Part shown: one piece after another, positions 1-13,062 of the stretch
How the letters are laid out: the number at the start of each line of letters is the position of its first letter
How positions within the stretch are numbered: the first letter of the stretch is position 1
Assembly (NCBI GenBank): GCA_002077065.1
Contig: NAJO01000031.1
Location: forward strand, 62,001 to 126,000
Direction of reading: 5' to 3'
Source: Cryoendolithus antarcticus
Lineage: Eukaryota; Ascomycota; Dothideomycetes; Cladosporiales; Cladosporiaceae
DNA: 64,000 nucleotides
Notes under the pieces: generated by a model
Told to the model about the DNA's origin: nothing
Databases searched by the model: none
Seen by the model: only the letters and a program-made list of their open reading frames with translations
Position numbers and translations under genes: made by a program

Positions 1-247
1 CAAGGTACTAACCCTGGAAGAAGTACCTCTGCTTCTCCAAAAGGCCTATACGTTGACCGTGCTCCAATCAGCTCATTCGCGGCTGTAGGGTCCTATAGCA
101 CCGCAATTGTGAGGTTCCAGCGTCTGAGAGGAAGACCCTATCTGTTCTACTCTCTCATGCAGACATCGAGCGACCCACGAACTACTGCAGATGCGATCGT
201 AGTAGCATAAGAGCGTTCAATGGAGTACAAAGCTTGCACGCCGGACA

Positions 248-1500
248 CTACAACACTTCTATCATTTCTTCCTCTTCATCTACTTCTTCGATCCTTTGAT
301 CATCTCCTTTCCCCTCTTCCGTGCCCTCACCCTCTTCGTCCCTCATTAAGACCTGCACCAACCGATCGCAGCCCTCTCGAACCCCCTCATCTTCCACAGC
401 CTCGTGCAGCTCCCTGACGATAGGATACACTTTCACCTCCCGCAGCCTATCCCGTCCTTCTCTCGTGGTCGTCAGTAGCAACAGCGTCTCGAGATGAGTG
501 ACTAGAATATCGACCTGAGGTTCCCGCTTCTTGTCATGATCTAGTAATTGGCACTCATCTAGCATTCCATCCGAGTCTTCGGAACTGTAAGATTCCGAGC
601 CCATCAGCGGAAGCAGAATGTAGGGTAGCAAATGAATCTCGGGCTCCGAAAGGAGTGCTGCATGATCAGACGTCGAAAATGCAGAGTTCTTGAGCGTGTT
701 TGCTACGCCTCTCCGTCTGATAGTCGAGGAGTGCTCGGTGAAGACCATGATCTTCGATATCGGTACGACATCGGCATCCGATTTGCGCGGCGTGAGGAAA
801 TGTTTTCTGCCCGCGGGAAACTTGGCGAGATCGGAGAAGAGGTAGGAAAGGTAGTCGTAGTTGGCATTCTTGTTGTATGATCCTGCCGAGCCTTTGACGA
901 ACGCATCGAGGAGTTGATCGATGGCTAGCTTCGAGGCGGAGAGTGAGGCTACCGGGACACGGGAGAGCGTCGAGAGTTTTGTGATCGACGGCGACTTGGA
1001 AAGGTTGGCTAGGAGCATGCATTGGGCGTCGGCGTTTACATCGGTGGAGGACTGGGAGTATCGTCAAATCAAATATTCAAAATCAAGAGACATAGTTGCT
1101 TACAAGTATGCGAGACAGCAAGCTCTCGAGGAACGCATCGTCGCCCGCGAGCGCTTCGAGGACTTCGGCATCGGTCGAGAGGTTGATGAGGATTGTCAAG
1201 GCATGGGCGGCGATCGGGGTGTAGTCTTTGATCAAGAGCTTGAGATCCCGGATAGGTTCGAGCTCATTTCGTTTGAACAGACTTGACTGAGCTGTGCTAT
1301 AACCAACCAGATTCTCGGTGGCTGCGATGGAAGTGTTAGGGTTGAGTCGATATCGTCGTCAATTGATTGCTCACGTGCGCACCGATCTGACGGATGTCTT
1401 TGTTACCGTGGTGGAGGAACTCGACTAGCTGTTGTCGTGATCAGTTGTTGATCGGAATCGACGGGTGATCAATTGTTACCTCCTCGAGTTCTGTAGGCAT
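248..1500 (-). CDS. HGH1: Protein HGH1 homologue (armadillo-like, DUF383/DUF384)
   Basis: Four coding exons on the minus strand: 1500-1480, 1428-1383, 1321-1104 and 1051-248, giving 363 residues. All junctions are GT-AG and in phase. The N-terminus reads MPTELEE then LVEFLHHGNKDIRQIA, followed by KRNELEPIRDLKLLIKDYTP, and exon 4 opens with SSTDVNADAQCMLLANLSKS; these are the characteristic DUF383 segments. The DUF384 part follows, and the tail after about residue 330 is acidic. HGH1 proteins are cytosolic armadillo-like factors reported to work with the TRiC/CCT chaperonin and eEF2 folding; that role is family knowledge. The length is normal for the family. The gene is divergent from the golgin gene, with 266 bp between the two start codons. 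The long plus-strand frames inside it are antisense shadows. Confidence 0.93.
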
Positions 1501-1766
1501 ACTTGCTACATGCCCTAACGATCGATGAGAACCACGGATTCGCCGACAAATTTACAGGTGCTTGACTAGGAGTCTGAACAGCACGAGGCAATCCGAGCCG
1601 AGCTCCGGTGTGACAGCGTCCGAGCAATGGTAACGATGATCTCTCCCAACCTAAGATACTTTGTACTACACTGTCCTCGCTGCTTCCTGTACTGACGCTG
1701 TACGTTTGCTAATGTCGGGTCATGCTTATACGAAGTAATGTGTACGCATAGCGGAGAAACCTCACC

Positions 1767-4700
1767 ATGTTCCAGGTAAGCAAGACCAACCGCGTGCTCT
1801 CTAGAGACCCCATGCTGACTCCACGACCATAGAAGCTGAAGAGCTTCAATCTCGACAATTTCTTAGACAGCAAGATCGCCGAGGAGCAAGCTAAACAGAA
1901 CAAGCCTGGGCAGTCTGGTAGTCCAGCGAAGCGATCGACCAGCAATGTAAGACGCGGCAGTGGAAGGACGGACTCGCCGTCGCGGAGGGCTGGAGGGAAG
2001 CTGAAGGTGCCCGACGCAGATGGTGGAGATGGCGGCAAGGCGCCGGATCCGGACGACTTCGTCATTGGCGACGACGCGTCGGACATCTCACGAGTTGCGA
2101 CCCCTCGCCCCATAAAGGAGGGCGATGCCGCGCCGACCGCAGAGGACGCAGTCAATGGCGAGCAGAACGATACATCGCCCTCAAAGGGCAAGGAGGCAGC
2201 ACGCCCAGACGATAATCAGCTCCCCGAAGATGTCACACAGAAGCTCGCCCGGCTCGAGACTCTCAGTATGAAGTACAAAGGTATGCTCCGCAACACTCCC
2301 CTGCACCGTGATTGGCATCTTTTGTTTTACTCACAGCATTCGCTATCTACAGAGCTTTTACGGAACTACCGCGCTGCACATGCTCGCGTGTCACAGACCG
2401 ACGCTTTCGAAGCGACACTTAGGGAACACACGCCGCTGGCTAACATCAGCGATCCTGGAGCACTGGTGGAGTTTCTGAACCTGAGAGGATTGCAGAGTGA
2501 GATGGTGTTGCAGGAGCTAAAGAGGATCACCGGAGAACAGAGGGATACTGTCAGAGAGCGAGACGAGCTGAAGGTCAAGCTTGATGAGGCAGAGAAGAAG
2601 GCGAAAGACGCGTTTGACGAGGCTGCCGGGCTGAAGAAGGAGCGTGAGGAGCAGGCCGCTGCGAAAGCAGTGGAGGCACAGAAGAGTAAAGACGTCGAGG
2701 GTGCGCCTGTGGCAGATCTGGCCAAGGCGGCGGGAACAGACGAGAAGGATGGTAGCACGTTCTTCTCTTATGACAGCGATCTCGAGGCGCAGGTGAAGGA
2801 GCAGACGGAGAAAATCTCGGAGCAGCGCGCATACATCCTCGAGCTTGAGACCGAGAATGCGAGCACCCATCAGGACTTCGAAATGACGCGTCTTGATCTT
2901 GAGGCAATGAAGAACAAGATTACTATACGCGACCGCGAGATCACGAGCGTCTCAGACCAACTCAATGAAGCTCGTTCCCAGATTACCGAGCTCGAGAAGT
3001 CTGGTGCCGCCGCACGAGAAGAGCAAGACTCCGCCGTAGGTTCCCTCGTCGCTGCCGAAGCACAATGCGTCGATATGCAAGAAAGGCTGAAGGCGTACCA
3101 GATCAGACTTCAGAAGACGCACGAGGAACTCGAGTCAAAAGCTGCCGCTGCTGAGAGCAATGCCGAGGCTGCGAAAGAGAACTTGCAAAAGTACCAGGCG
3201 GAGCATGAGAAGAATCTAAAGTTTGGGAAGGTTGGAGGCGAGGCACAGGAGAAGCGGATGAAGACCTACCAGGACGTGATTGAGGGGCTGAAAGAGCAGC
3301 TCAGGCAGTCTGAGGCGGACAAGAAGGTTATGGTTGCAGCTAACAAGACTATGGGCGGCCAGACGGAGGATCTCATGCTTCAGACGAAACTCATGATGTC
3401 CGAGGCCAGTTCGCGTAAAGGTCTCATCGATCAGGAGCGCGCCAAGTGCGCCACTGCTATGGTCAATCAACAGCGGGCTGAGGAGCGGCTGCAGGAAGCT
3501 ATCGAAGAGCGTGAGAGGGCTCTACGGCTTGCTGAGAGTAAAAAGGGTCATGAGGCTGCTGTGGCTGGGCTCAAGGGGCAGTTGAAGCGAGCTGAGAGGG
3601 ACCGCGATCAGGCTTACAAGCTGATACTGAATTGTGGCAAGTGTAAGACCGAGCCAGAGGAAATGAGTGTCGCAAGTGAAGCTCCAAGCGAGATGAGCAA
3701 TACGCCGCGCAGTCGATCGCGACAGGACTCGGACACTACAGAGCTTACGGAGTCGACGCAACCGACCGAAGTGAGCACGCCGTCAGGTGAAGTCGCGGAG
3801 CCGGACGCGGCTGACACCAAGAAATCAAAGAAGAAGAAGAAGTCCAAGGCGAAGAAGAAGGCTGGAACGGATGAAGCCACTCCCGGTCTTGCCTCTGTCG
3901 CAGAGCTTGAGAAAGCCACCGCCAACCTCAAGGACATGAACGATCCTGCAGTCATGAAGGCTATTACGGATGGCATCAAAGATCTGCAGGACTCGCGCAA
4001 TGCAGAGGACGACTCGGCCGAGCAGCTGCGCCTACATCACGAGGAGATCATCGAAACTCGCAATCAGACGATTAAGGATCTGGAGTTCATGCTTCTCAGT
4101 ACGCGAGAGGAGAGCAACAGCCATCGGAAGTCGCTGCAAAAGGAGCACGAGGAAGTGCAGCGTTTGCAGCTTGCGATGCAGGAGCAGCTACTCAAGGGCG
4201 CTTCGGTGGGCGAACTGGAAAAATTACGGGAGTCGATCAAGGCGAAGGACGAGGCGATCGACCGACTAGATGCGAAGCTGAAGTGCGAGGAGGAGTTGAA
4301 GGAGGAGATCGAGATGATGCGAGATAGTATGACTGAGCTTGCGTCGGAGTCTACTGATGCGAAGCATGCATTGCAGCTTAAAGCTGATTCGCTCAAGAAG
4401 CTGCAAACGGGATTTGGTGAGCTGCAGATGGAGACTGATCAGGTGCAGAAGCGGATAAAGGACGCAGAGGCACAGCGAGATGACCTGGCAAGGCGATGCA
4501 CAGGTCTAGAAACAGAGATCTTGGAACTGAAGACTGCGCACGCGAGTGCTGGTAGTGTCAGCGCTGGTGAGTCCCAAGGTCTGAAGGATGCCGTTGAAGC
4601 TACAAAGAAGGAGAGTGCTGCGCTCAAGCTTGCCAAAGAGACTATGGAGAAGGAGCTGGAAGTGCTAAAGACTGAGCACAATGCAAGTGGCGCTGAACGT

Positions 4701-6251
4701 GACGAGAAGCACAGGTCTCAATCAAGCGACTTTGAGAAGCTGAAGAGCCGAGCAGACACGCTCGACACAGACCTGACAGCAGCTAACCAGCTTGCGCAAA
4801 CACGGTTCAAGGATCTCACTGATCTGCGCGAGCACACTGGCAAGGTGCAAGCTGAGCTCAAGAGGCTGCGGGACGAGGTGGCAAACCTGAAGAATGTGAA
4901 GACTGACCTCGAGAAGTCCAGCAGCGCGGTCAAGCGCCTCGAGTCCAAGGAACGAGATCTTCGATCCGAGATCGCGGAGTACAAGGCTCAGAGCACCGAC
5001 AAGGACACTCAGATATCCGATCTACGAGTGAAGGCGAAGGGCAGTGAAGAGCGCTGCAAAGCACTCGAAGACACTTACGAGCGAGCACGGAAAGATCTCG
5101 AGTCCAACGAGCAAACCCGTGATGAGGCTGTCGAGACGCGCGACAAGCTGCAGCAGCAGCTTGACAAAGCTCTCGTAGACACACGCGCTGCCAAAGCCGC
5201 GCTACAACCCCTCGAAGATCAGGTCGCCAAGCTTGGCAGCGAAGCAAGCACGCTTCGCGAAGAGCTGCAAGTCAAGTCTGCGCAACAGCAAAGCGCGCAA
5301 AGCCTCATGGCCAGTATGCAAGACCAGTCCCGCGAGCTTGCAACACAGATGAAGGAAGTGCGTGAGCGATGCGAAAGCCTGGATGAGGAACTTGCGGATG
5401 CTCATCGGTTGCTCTCGGAAAGGAGTAGAGAGGGCGATACGATGCGCAGGCTCTTACAGGATGTCGAGAGCAGGGCTGAGAGTCGCGTCAAGGAGATGAG
5501 GGAGAGGATGGATCTTGCTGTGGAAGAGAGGGACCGAGCCGAGGAAGAGGCATCTACCATCGGACGCAGGAAAGCACGAGAGCTGGAGGAGCTACGCAAC
5601 AAGCTCAAAGAAGCCGAGGGCACATCGACGCGAGCTAGCTCTGCACAGCAGGAGGCTGAGAAGCGCGAAGCAGCTTTCAGGTCACGGCAATCCGATCTTG
5701 AGGATCGGGCAGTACAAGCGCAAGAAGAGCTCACCGAGCTACGCAGCGCAATGACTTCGCTTCGCGACGCTCTGGATCAGTCAGAGAGACAAGTCTCCTC
5801 CCTTTGCTCCGAGGCCTCAACGATACGAGCTTCTTTGCATGACCGCGACATTAAGCTCGAGAAGCTGCAGAAAGCTTCCAAGTCGATGGCTGAGGAGATG
5901 CGCCAGCTGCAGACTTCGAAGCTGCGACAGAACAGCACCACTGCGGCGTCGTCAAGGTCATCATTGGAGTCTACAAATCGTGTCATGTCGCCTGTTGGCG
6001 GCCCGAGGAACGGTACACCAGGAACGCAGAAGGAGGATGCTGTTGATTATGTGTACCTGAAGAATGTGCTCTTGCAGTTCTTGGAGACTAGGGAGAAGAA
6101 GCTGCAGTTGCAGCTTGTGCCTGTGTTGGGGATGTTGTTGCATTTTGATAAGTAAGTTGGTACTGGAAGTTTTCATGTTGAGACGGAATGTGCTAATCAG
6201 TGATACAGGCAAGATATGGGGAAGTGGAATGCAGCCGTGACTGCGAGATGA
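1767..6251 (+). CDS. IMH1: GRIP-domain golgin, IMH1-like
   Basis: Exons 1767-1775, 1833-2280, 2353-6151 and 6209-6251 give 1432 residues. The first coding exon is only 9 nt (MFQ) and joins to KLKSFNLDNFLDSKIAEEQA, the N-terminal motif usual in fungal golgins. The body is almost wholly predicted coiled coil (Glu/Lys/Gln/Leu heptads), broken near residue 600 by a Ser/Thr-rich and then Lys-rich linker. The C-terminus, YLKNVLLQFLE through LVPVLGMLLHFDKQDMGKW, is a GRIP domain completed only by the last 43-nt exon. GRIP domains bind Arl1-GTP at the trans-Golgi, where the protein would act as a vesicle tether. The intron 2281-2352 is 72 nt and has no stop in frame, so a naive reading translates through it; removing it restores KYKELLRNYRAAHARV. 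Confidence 0.93.
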
Positions 6252-7525
6252 ACTGGGAAGTTGGCCGGGATCTGAGACGATAACAGGACTATTCGATTCA
6301 CGATCGCGACTACAATTTAGCGACAGTGAACACACCATGCTCTCTCCGAGGTTGCGTTCGTGTTTTACACAGCCTGGATACCATCACAAGAGCACAGGCA
6401 GCTTGCTGCGTCCGTTGAGAGAACCACCTCACTGCAACACAGGCAGGGCGTTGTACGAAAAGCTACAAGCTCTCGCCCGCTGAAGGCAACAAGGCAGACC
6501 GAGAAGGCAGTGACGGCCAGTCACTTGTTTGATAGCCTAATTACTGGTGGCACGCGTACCTGCATGGTGGTGCATAGGCCGGTGACAGCTCGAATGTCGC
6601 CAGACAAAGGACTGCTGCAGCCTTGGCAGGTCAGATGGTTTCGAGTGGAGAACTGAACGAGACACGATATCACGTCTGGTGCTATGAAATCGAGGGAGGC
6701 AGTTGGATGTAGTATATCGCGCAATCAGGAGACTCTGCAGTGTATGATACCAGGCATGATAGCATCATTATTGCATGCATGCTAGTGTGAGAGCGTTTCT
6801 CTACTGATCCGTCTCAAGTTTTGTGCCAACCCGAAACAGCGGTTCACCTCGACCAGTCTTCCCAACGCGTGCGCTGAAATCTTGTCTCGACTCACACTTT
6901 GACTTCTAATGTATATGTAAGGTACTCGTCGTTCTACAGTGCCCCCACGCTCTCAGCCTATCCGCTGAGTCGATCACATCTACCCGAAGTGCAGCCATAC
7001 AGCGTCTGCGGCACATCCATCATCCACGACTCGTCTGCCCCACCATTCACCAGCCATCCACGGTGCGGGAAGGGCTGGACTAAGTTACTGACTTCCCGCC
7101 GCAGACGTCGATGAGCAGGGCAGCGCAGGACAGAGCCCATCCTTGCGATATCATAGTGTGCCATACTGCAGCTTCTCATTAGTCTTGTACTTGCACATTG
7201 TACTTACAGCAAGTTTGGGATCAGGGTTTGTCCCGTCGCCACACATCACGGCCGCACCTCCGCTGGCTGCGAAGTACTGTGCTGCGACATTACATTGCGG
7301 GCTACATCACATCACACCACGCCAGCCCTGCGTATCGCCCAGCCCCAGTAGCTTGTCTGCCAGCACGCAACTCCAGGGTCGATCCTGTGCGTGAGAGGTC
7401 GCCGTACGTCATTGCACGAAGAATTGTGGTATTGGGCATCAACAACTTTTCCATACACCGGACGACAGTACAGTACAGCGCATCGTCGCAGCTGAGGTCG
7501 CGGCGATCGACACTAGCTGGACGCG
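6252..7525. other. Intergenic region upstream of the SR-protein kinase
   Basis: These 1.27 kb separate the golgin stop from the kinase start. I see no frame with family-like sequence, no RNA gene and no clear repeat. The part nearest the kinase (about 6900-7525) is rich in CA, ACAC and pyrimidine runs and probably holds its promoter and a long 5' leader; that is inference. Confidence 0.5.
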
Positions 7526-9668
<2,143 letters not shown>

Positions 9669-10394
9669 TGGACAGGTCGCCCTTCGATGGGATCCAGTCA
9701 GCGCTGGGCGTGCGGCATTGTTTTGTTGGGAGCCTGGAGCGCGGACTCCTTTGGACTTCAGTCTGGCAAGTCATTCACTTGCGGTATAGGAGTGGCTGGC
9801 GCATGGGAAGGCGAGGATGTGGGTAGGGTGGGGTACAGTGGCATGCTAAATGTCTATATGTCCATGACTTTGCAAGCAGACACTCATTCACATTGGATCG
9901 ATGGTTTCTCACAGCGACCAAAAGGGATCAGCACAGACACGGCGGAAGGCATGAACAGGCATTGAGGGCGTTCGGCGCGTACGGGGGGAATGTATGTAAT
10001 CCTGACGAATACACCTACACCTTAAACTTTATCACCGGCACCATGCGCAGTCTGATGCCTTATCATCAGCCTTGAACACTCCGCTTCGATTCATCCTCCC
10101 TTAAGTTTCCACAGAACACGAAGATTTCGGACTACAACAGATGTCACATCACGTGAACGTCGATCGCTTACCCGGTAAGCGCTACTGAGAAACGTGCCTG
10201 CATTAGCCCACTTCTAGAGCATGACTTAGCGCTGGACCCTGGGCCAGAAATTCAATGGACGGAATCGAACCACTTTCGAAGGCGAATGTGTGCATGACAA
10301 CATACTATGTTTAGAAGCTTACTTACTTGAACAACGAATCTCATTTTGGAATACTGCAACGACACACTCTGGATACGATCGATTCACAGCAAAC
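9669..10394. promoter_or_regulatory. Intergenic region upstream of ERG25, with a TCACGTGA palindrome
   Basis: There is no coding signal in these 726 bp. An exact 8-bp palindrome TCACGTGA lies at 10149-10156, about 240 bp before the ERG25 start. This is the E-box form bound by bHLH factors, including Cbf1-type and SREBP-type proteins. SREBP control of ERG25 is established in several fungi; a role for this particular site is inference. Confidence 0.35.
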
Positions 10395-11498
10395 ATGTCG
10401 GTCCTCACGCATGGAACGGGCAGTTTCTTGTACGCATTGCCCCCACCGCTTCGAGAAAGCAGTGAACGCAAAGGCTGCAGATGCTAACGGTTTCTCAGCG
10501 GCGGTAACTCGACTTTCGCCGATGTCATGCTCCCCCGTACGACGAATACGTATATGCATGAGTACAATCAGATCGCCCAGACCGCCTCATACTTGAACAC
10601 GCCTGAGCGAATGTGGGCGGCTTGGTACGCGTACATCGGGAACGATGTGCTGGCTACGGGGATTATGAGCTTCATGATGCATGAGATTGTGTACTTTGGA
10701 CGGTGTATACCTTGGTTGATCGTTGATCGGATCAAGGCATTGAGGAAGTACAAGATTCAGACTGTGAGTCGTCCCGAACCTCTGAAGCAGAAAAGGACTG
10801 CGCATATGAGCGGGAGTGAGAAGAGGAATGCACGCTGACAGCCATTCCAGCACAAAGTCCCCACAGCCCAAGAACAATGGGACTGCGCCAAGCTCGTCCT
10901 CCTCTCCCACTTCACAGTCGAGCTCCCTCAAATCTGGTTCTTCCACCCCATGGCCCAATACTTCGGCATGGCACACACCGTCCCCTTCCCCCCACTTTAC
11001 AAAATAATATACCAAATCGCCATCTTCTTCGTCTTCGAAGACGCCTGGCACTACTGGTCGCACCGCGCTCTGCACTGGGGCCCCCTCTACAAAAACATCC
11101 ACAAAATCCACCACCAGTACTCCGCTCCCTTCGGCCTGGCGGCCGAGTACGCGAGCCCAATCGAAGTCATGTTCCTGGGGATTGGGACCGTGAGCGCGCC
11201 GATATTGTGGTGTGCAATCACGCAGGACCTGCACGTTTTGACGATGTACATCTGGATCGTGCTGCGATTGTTCCAGGCCATCGATGCGCATAGCGGGTTT
11301 GACTTTCCGTGGAGTCTGCACAAGTTTGTGCCGATGTGGGCGGGGGCGGACTGGCACGACACGCATCATGAGAAGTTTATTGGGAATTATTCGAGTAGCT
11401 TTCGGTGGTGGGATCTTATGATGGATACGCAGAGTGGGCCTGAGGCGGCGAAGAAGCGGAGGGAGAGGAAGCTGGCGAAGGCTGCGAAGAGTGCTTGA
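10395..11498 (+). CDS. ERG25: C-4 methylsterol oxidase (ERG25)
   Basis: Exons 10395-10429, 10499-10763 and 10851-11498 give 315 residues. The protein belongs to the fatty-acid hydroxylase/sterol desaturase family of diiron ER membrane enzymes. The three histidine boxes are visible: HRALH near residue 170, HKIHH near 183 and HDTHH near 268, with HSGFDFPWSLHKF just before the last. Hydrophobic stretches around residues 45-75 and 125-155 fit membrane helices. ERG25 removes the C4 methyl groups of 4,4-dimethylzymosterol oxidatively, with ERG26 and ERG27, in ergosterol synthesis. The first intron has a clear GCTAAC branch site. The C-terminus is basic (KKRRERKLAKAAKSA) but is not a canonical KKxx retrieval signal. 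The length agrees with fungal orthologues. Confidence 0.95.
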
Positions 11499-12439
11499 AG
11501 AGATTGTGGGGTGTGAGGGGGAAGGATGGACGAGACGAGACCTTGCTGTGTAGCGTTCTGAGCGGGCGCTGAAGCTGTGAACGACTTAGCAGCAATAGAT
11601 AGCCAGCACGAATTGAGATGTGGATAAGATTCTTCAGTCACATCTTAGACATACCTGTCATGCTTCCGTCTGCGTAAAGTAGCAATGGATGATATCTACA
11701 TGCGTTGTGGGTGCGTACAGCGAAAAAGGTGTAGTAGAGCAATACGGTGTACATACCTTGATCACAGTCCATGTATCTTGCGTATCGATCACCCCATAAA
11801 ACGGCCTTGCCAAACCGTTCGCGTGAGTTGCGGATGCCAATGGTCTGGCGGGGTCACGACAATGGGGCAGAGCCCGGGTTATATAAAAGCAACCCGATGA
11901 ACCAACCGCGTTGCGCATTCGGGTTTGTCGATACAATATCTCGTGCATGTCGCTCGATAACTGGGATCGGCGCAATTCGACTACTTGCAAGCCCAGAGTG
12001 ATTCTGATTCGAGCGCAGGCTACGCGGACATCTACTGGGCGGTCGACAGGGTGAGGTTGAACAAATATCTATGTGTGCTGCATTCGCTCGAGTATTAGTC
12101 ATCCTCGGGAAGCATGTTCTGCTTTCGTGTGCTCGTGTGCGCATATCCAGTGGTCCAGCGGCATCACTTTCAACAAGTGTAGTGGGGTCGGGCGGCGGTG
12201 AGCATTGATTGATACACGGGCCAGCCGCACTGCGCATTCGAGAATGTCGATGCATTGCTAAATGCGTGTCGTATGGACTGTTGGACATGCGTACATTCTT
12301 TTGTACATTGTCTGCCTCTCCCTCGCAACGAGCCCCTGTAGAGTACATCCTTCTTTTGTACAGCTGCCGTGTCCATGCTCCCTTGTGCGCCACTCCATGC
12401 AAATCCAGCCCCACAGTTCGCCAAGGTCTGTACGGTTCA
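11499..12439. other. Intergenic region with a TATA-like box and a degenerate duplicated motif
   Basis: No frame in these 940 bp resembles a known protein. Two points stand out. A TATATAAAAG sequence lies at about 11880-11889 within a short inverted repeat GGGTT...AACCC. A roughly 45-bp motif at 11906-11950, containing TGCGCATTCG and TGTCGAT, recurs in diverged form at 12225-12272. They may be remnants of a repeat. No function is claimed. Confidence 0.35.
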
Positions 12440-12786
12440 TCATTGTAATCCAACTTGACCTGCCGCACCCTTCTGCACATGTCCAAGGTATTGTCGACTT
12501 GTCGTGTTCCAGGCGGCCATGTACTTCTCCATGCAGTGTGTGTAGCAGGTCTCTTCGCCCGATGAGAGGGAGGCGCCGGGTTTGGGTACGCAGCGCTCGA
12601 AGCAGTGATCATTGACTTTCTGCATGAAAGTCAGGTGGTGGCCAGTGCGGGTGAGGACCGTACACTGGAAGGAGTGAAGCCCGAGTGGCGACGAGGGCAG
12701 GGAGGACGTACTTCAACCAGTTGGCGGGCATTGGCCAGGGCGGCTTGTTGCCGTATTTGCTGCATCACTGAGGTTTTGGCGTCCAT
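12440..12786 (-). CDS. TIM13: Mitochondrial small TIM chaperone Tim13
   Basis: Two exons, 12786-12712 and 12619-12440, encode 84 residues. Exon 1 reads MDAKTSVMQQIRQQAALANA and ends at QLVE; exon 2 continues KVNDHCFERC. The twin CX3C motif is intact: CFERC and CYTHC, 14 residues apart. These four cysteines form two disulphides after Mia40-dependent import into the intermembrane space. Tim8-Tim13 hexamers chaperone hydrophobic precursors, such as Tim23, to the TIM22 translocase. The tail MEKYMAAWNTTSRQYLGHVQ is the usual Tim13 helix. An in-frame upstream ATG at 12933 would add 49 residues that look untranslated, so I chose the start at 12786. The gene is divergent from TFG1, with 276 bp between the starts. 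Confidence 0.92.
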
Positions 12787-13062
12787 GACTGGCAGTATGT
12801 GGGAGACTAGAAAGGCGATGCGATGATTGCTATGCTGGCGGCGCTGCAACGAGTGAAGGTCTGGTGACAGAGTCTCTTGACGTCGACTTTCACATGTCTT
12901 CGGGGGATGGCGGAATCTTCCGCAGAGCCGCATGGTGCCTAGATGTCACTGCTTCGCGACTCTCTTCGTGACAACACTGCTCTCCATATGATTGCTCCGG
13001 TCCACACTACGTTAGCATAAGCACGTCCGAGAACATCTGGAGAGAGAGAGAGAGAGGTCATC
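12787..13062. promoter_or_regulatory. Divergent promoter of TIM13 and TFG1, with a GA tract
   Basis: These 276 bp serve both genes. A run of GA dinucleotides at about 13039-13056 lies just before the TFG1 start codon, probably in its 5' leader. Such purine or CT tracts are common near fungal start sites. No specific factor site is claimed. Confidence 0.4.

Noticed and set aside
921..1286. 121-codon plus-strand frame over HGH1
   Set aside because: It is antisense to conserved HGH1 exons and covers an intron.
10255..10280. T-arm-like GGAATCGAACC, possible minus-strand tRNA
   Set aside because: The stem around TTCGATT is poor and no D-arm, anticodon arm or acceptor stem can be paired around it.
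12786..12933. N-terminal extension of 49 residues for Tim13
   Set aside because: The extension has no resemblance to small TIM proteins; the ATG at 12786 gives the usual start.
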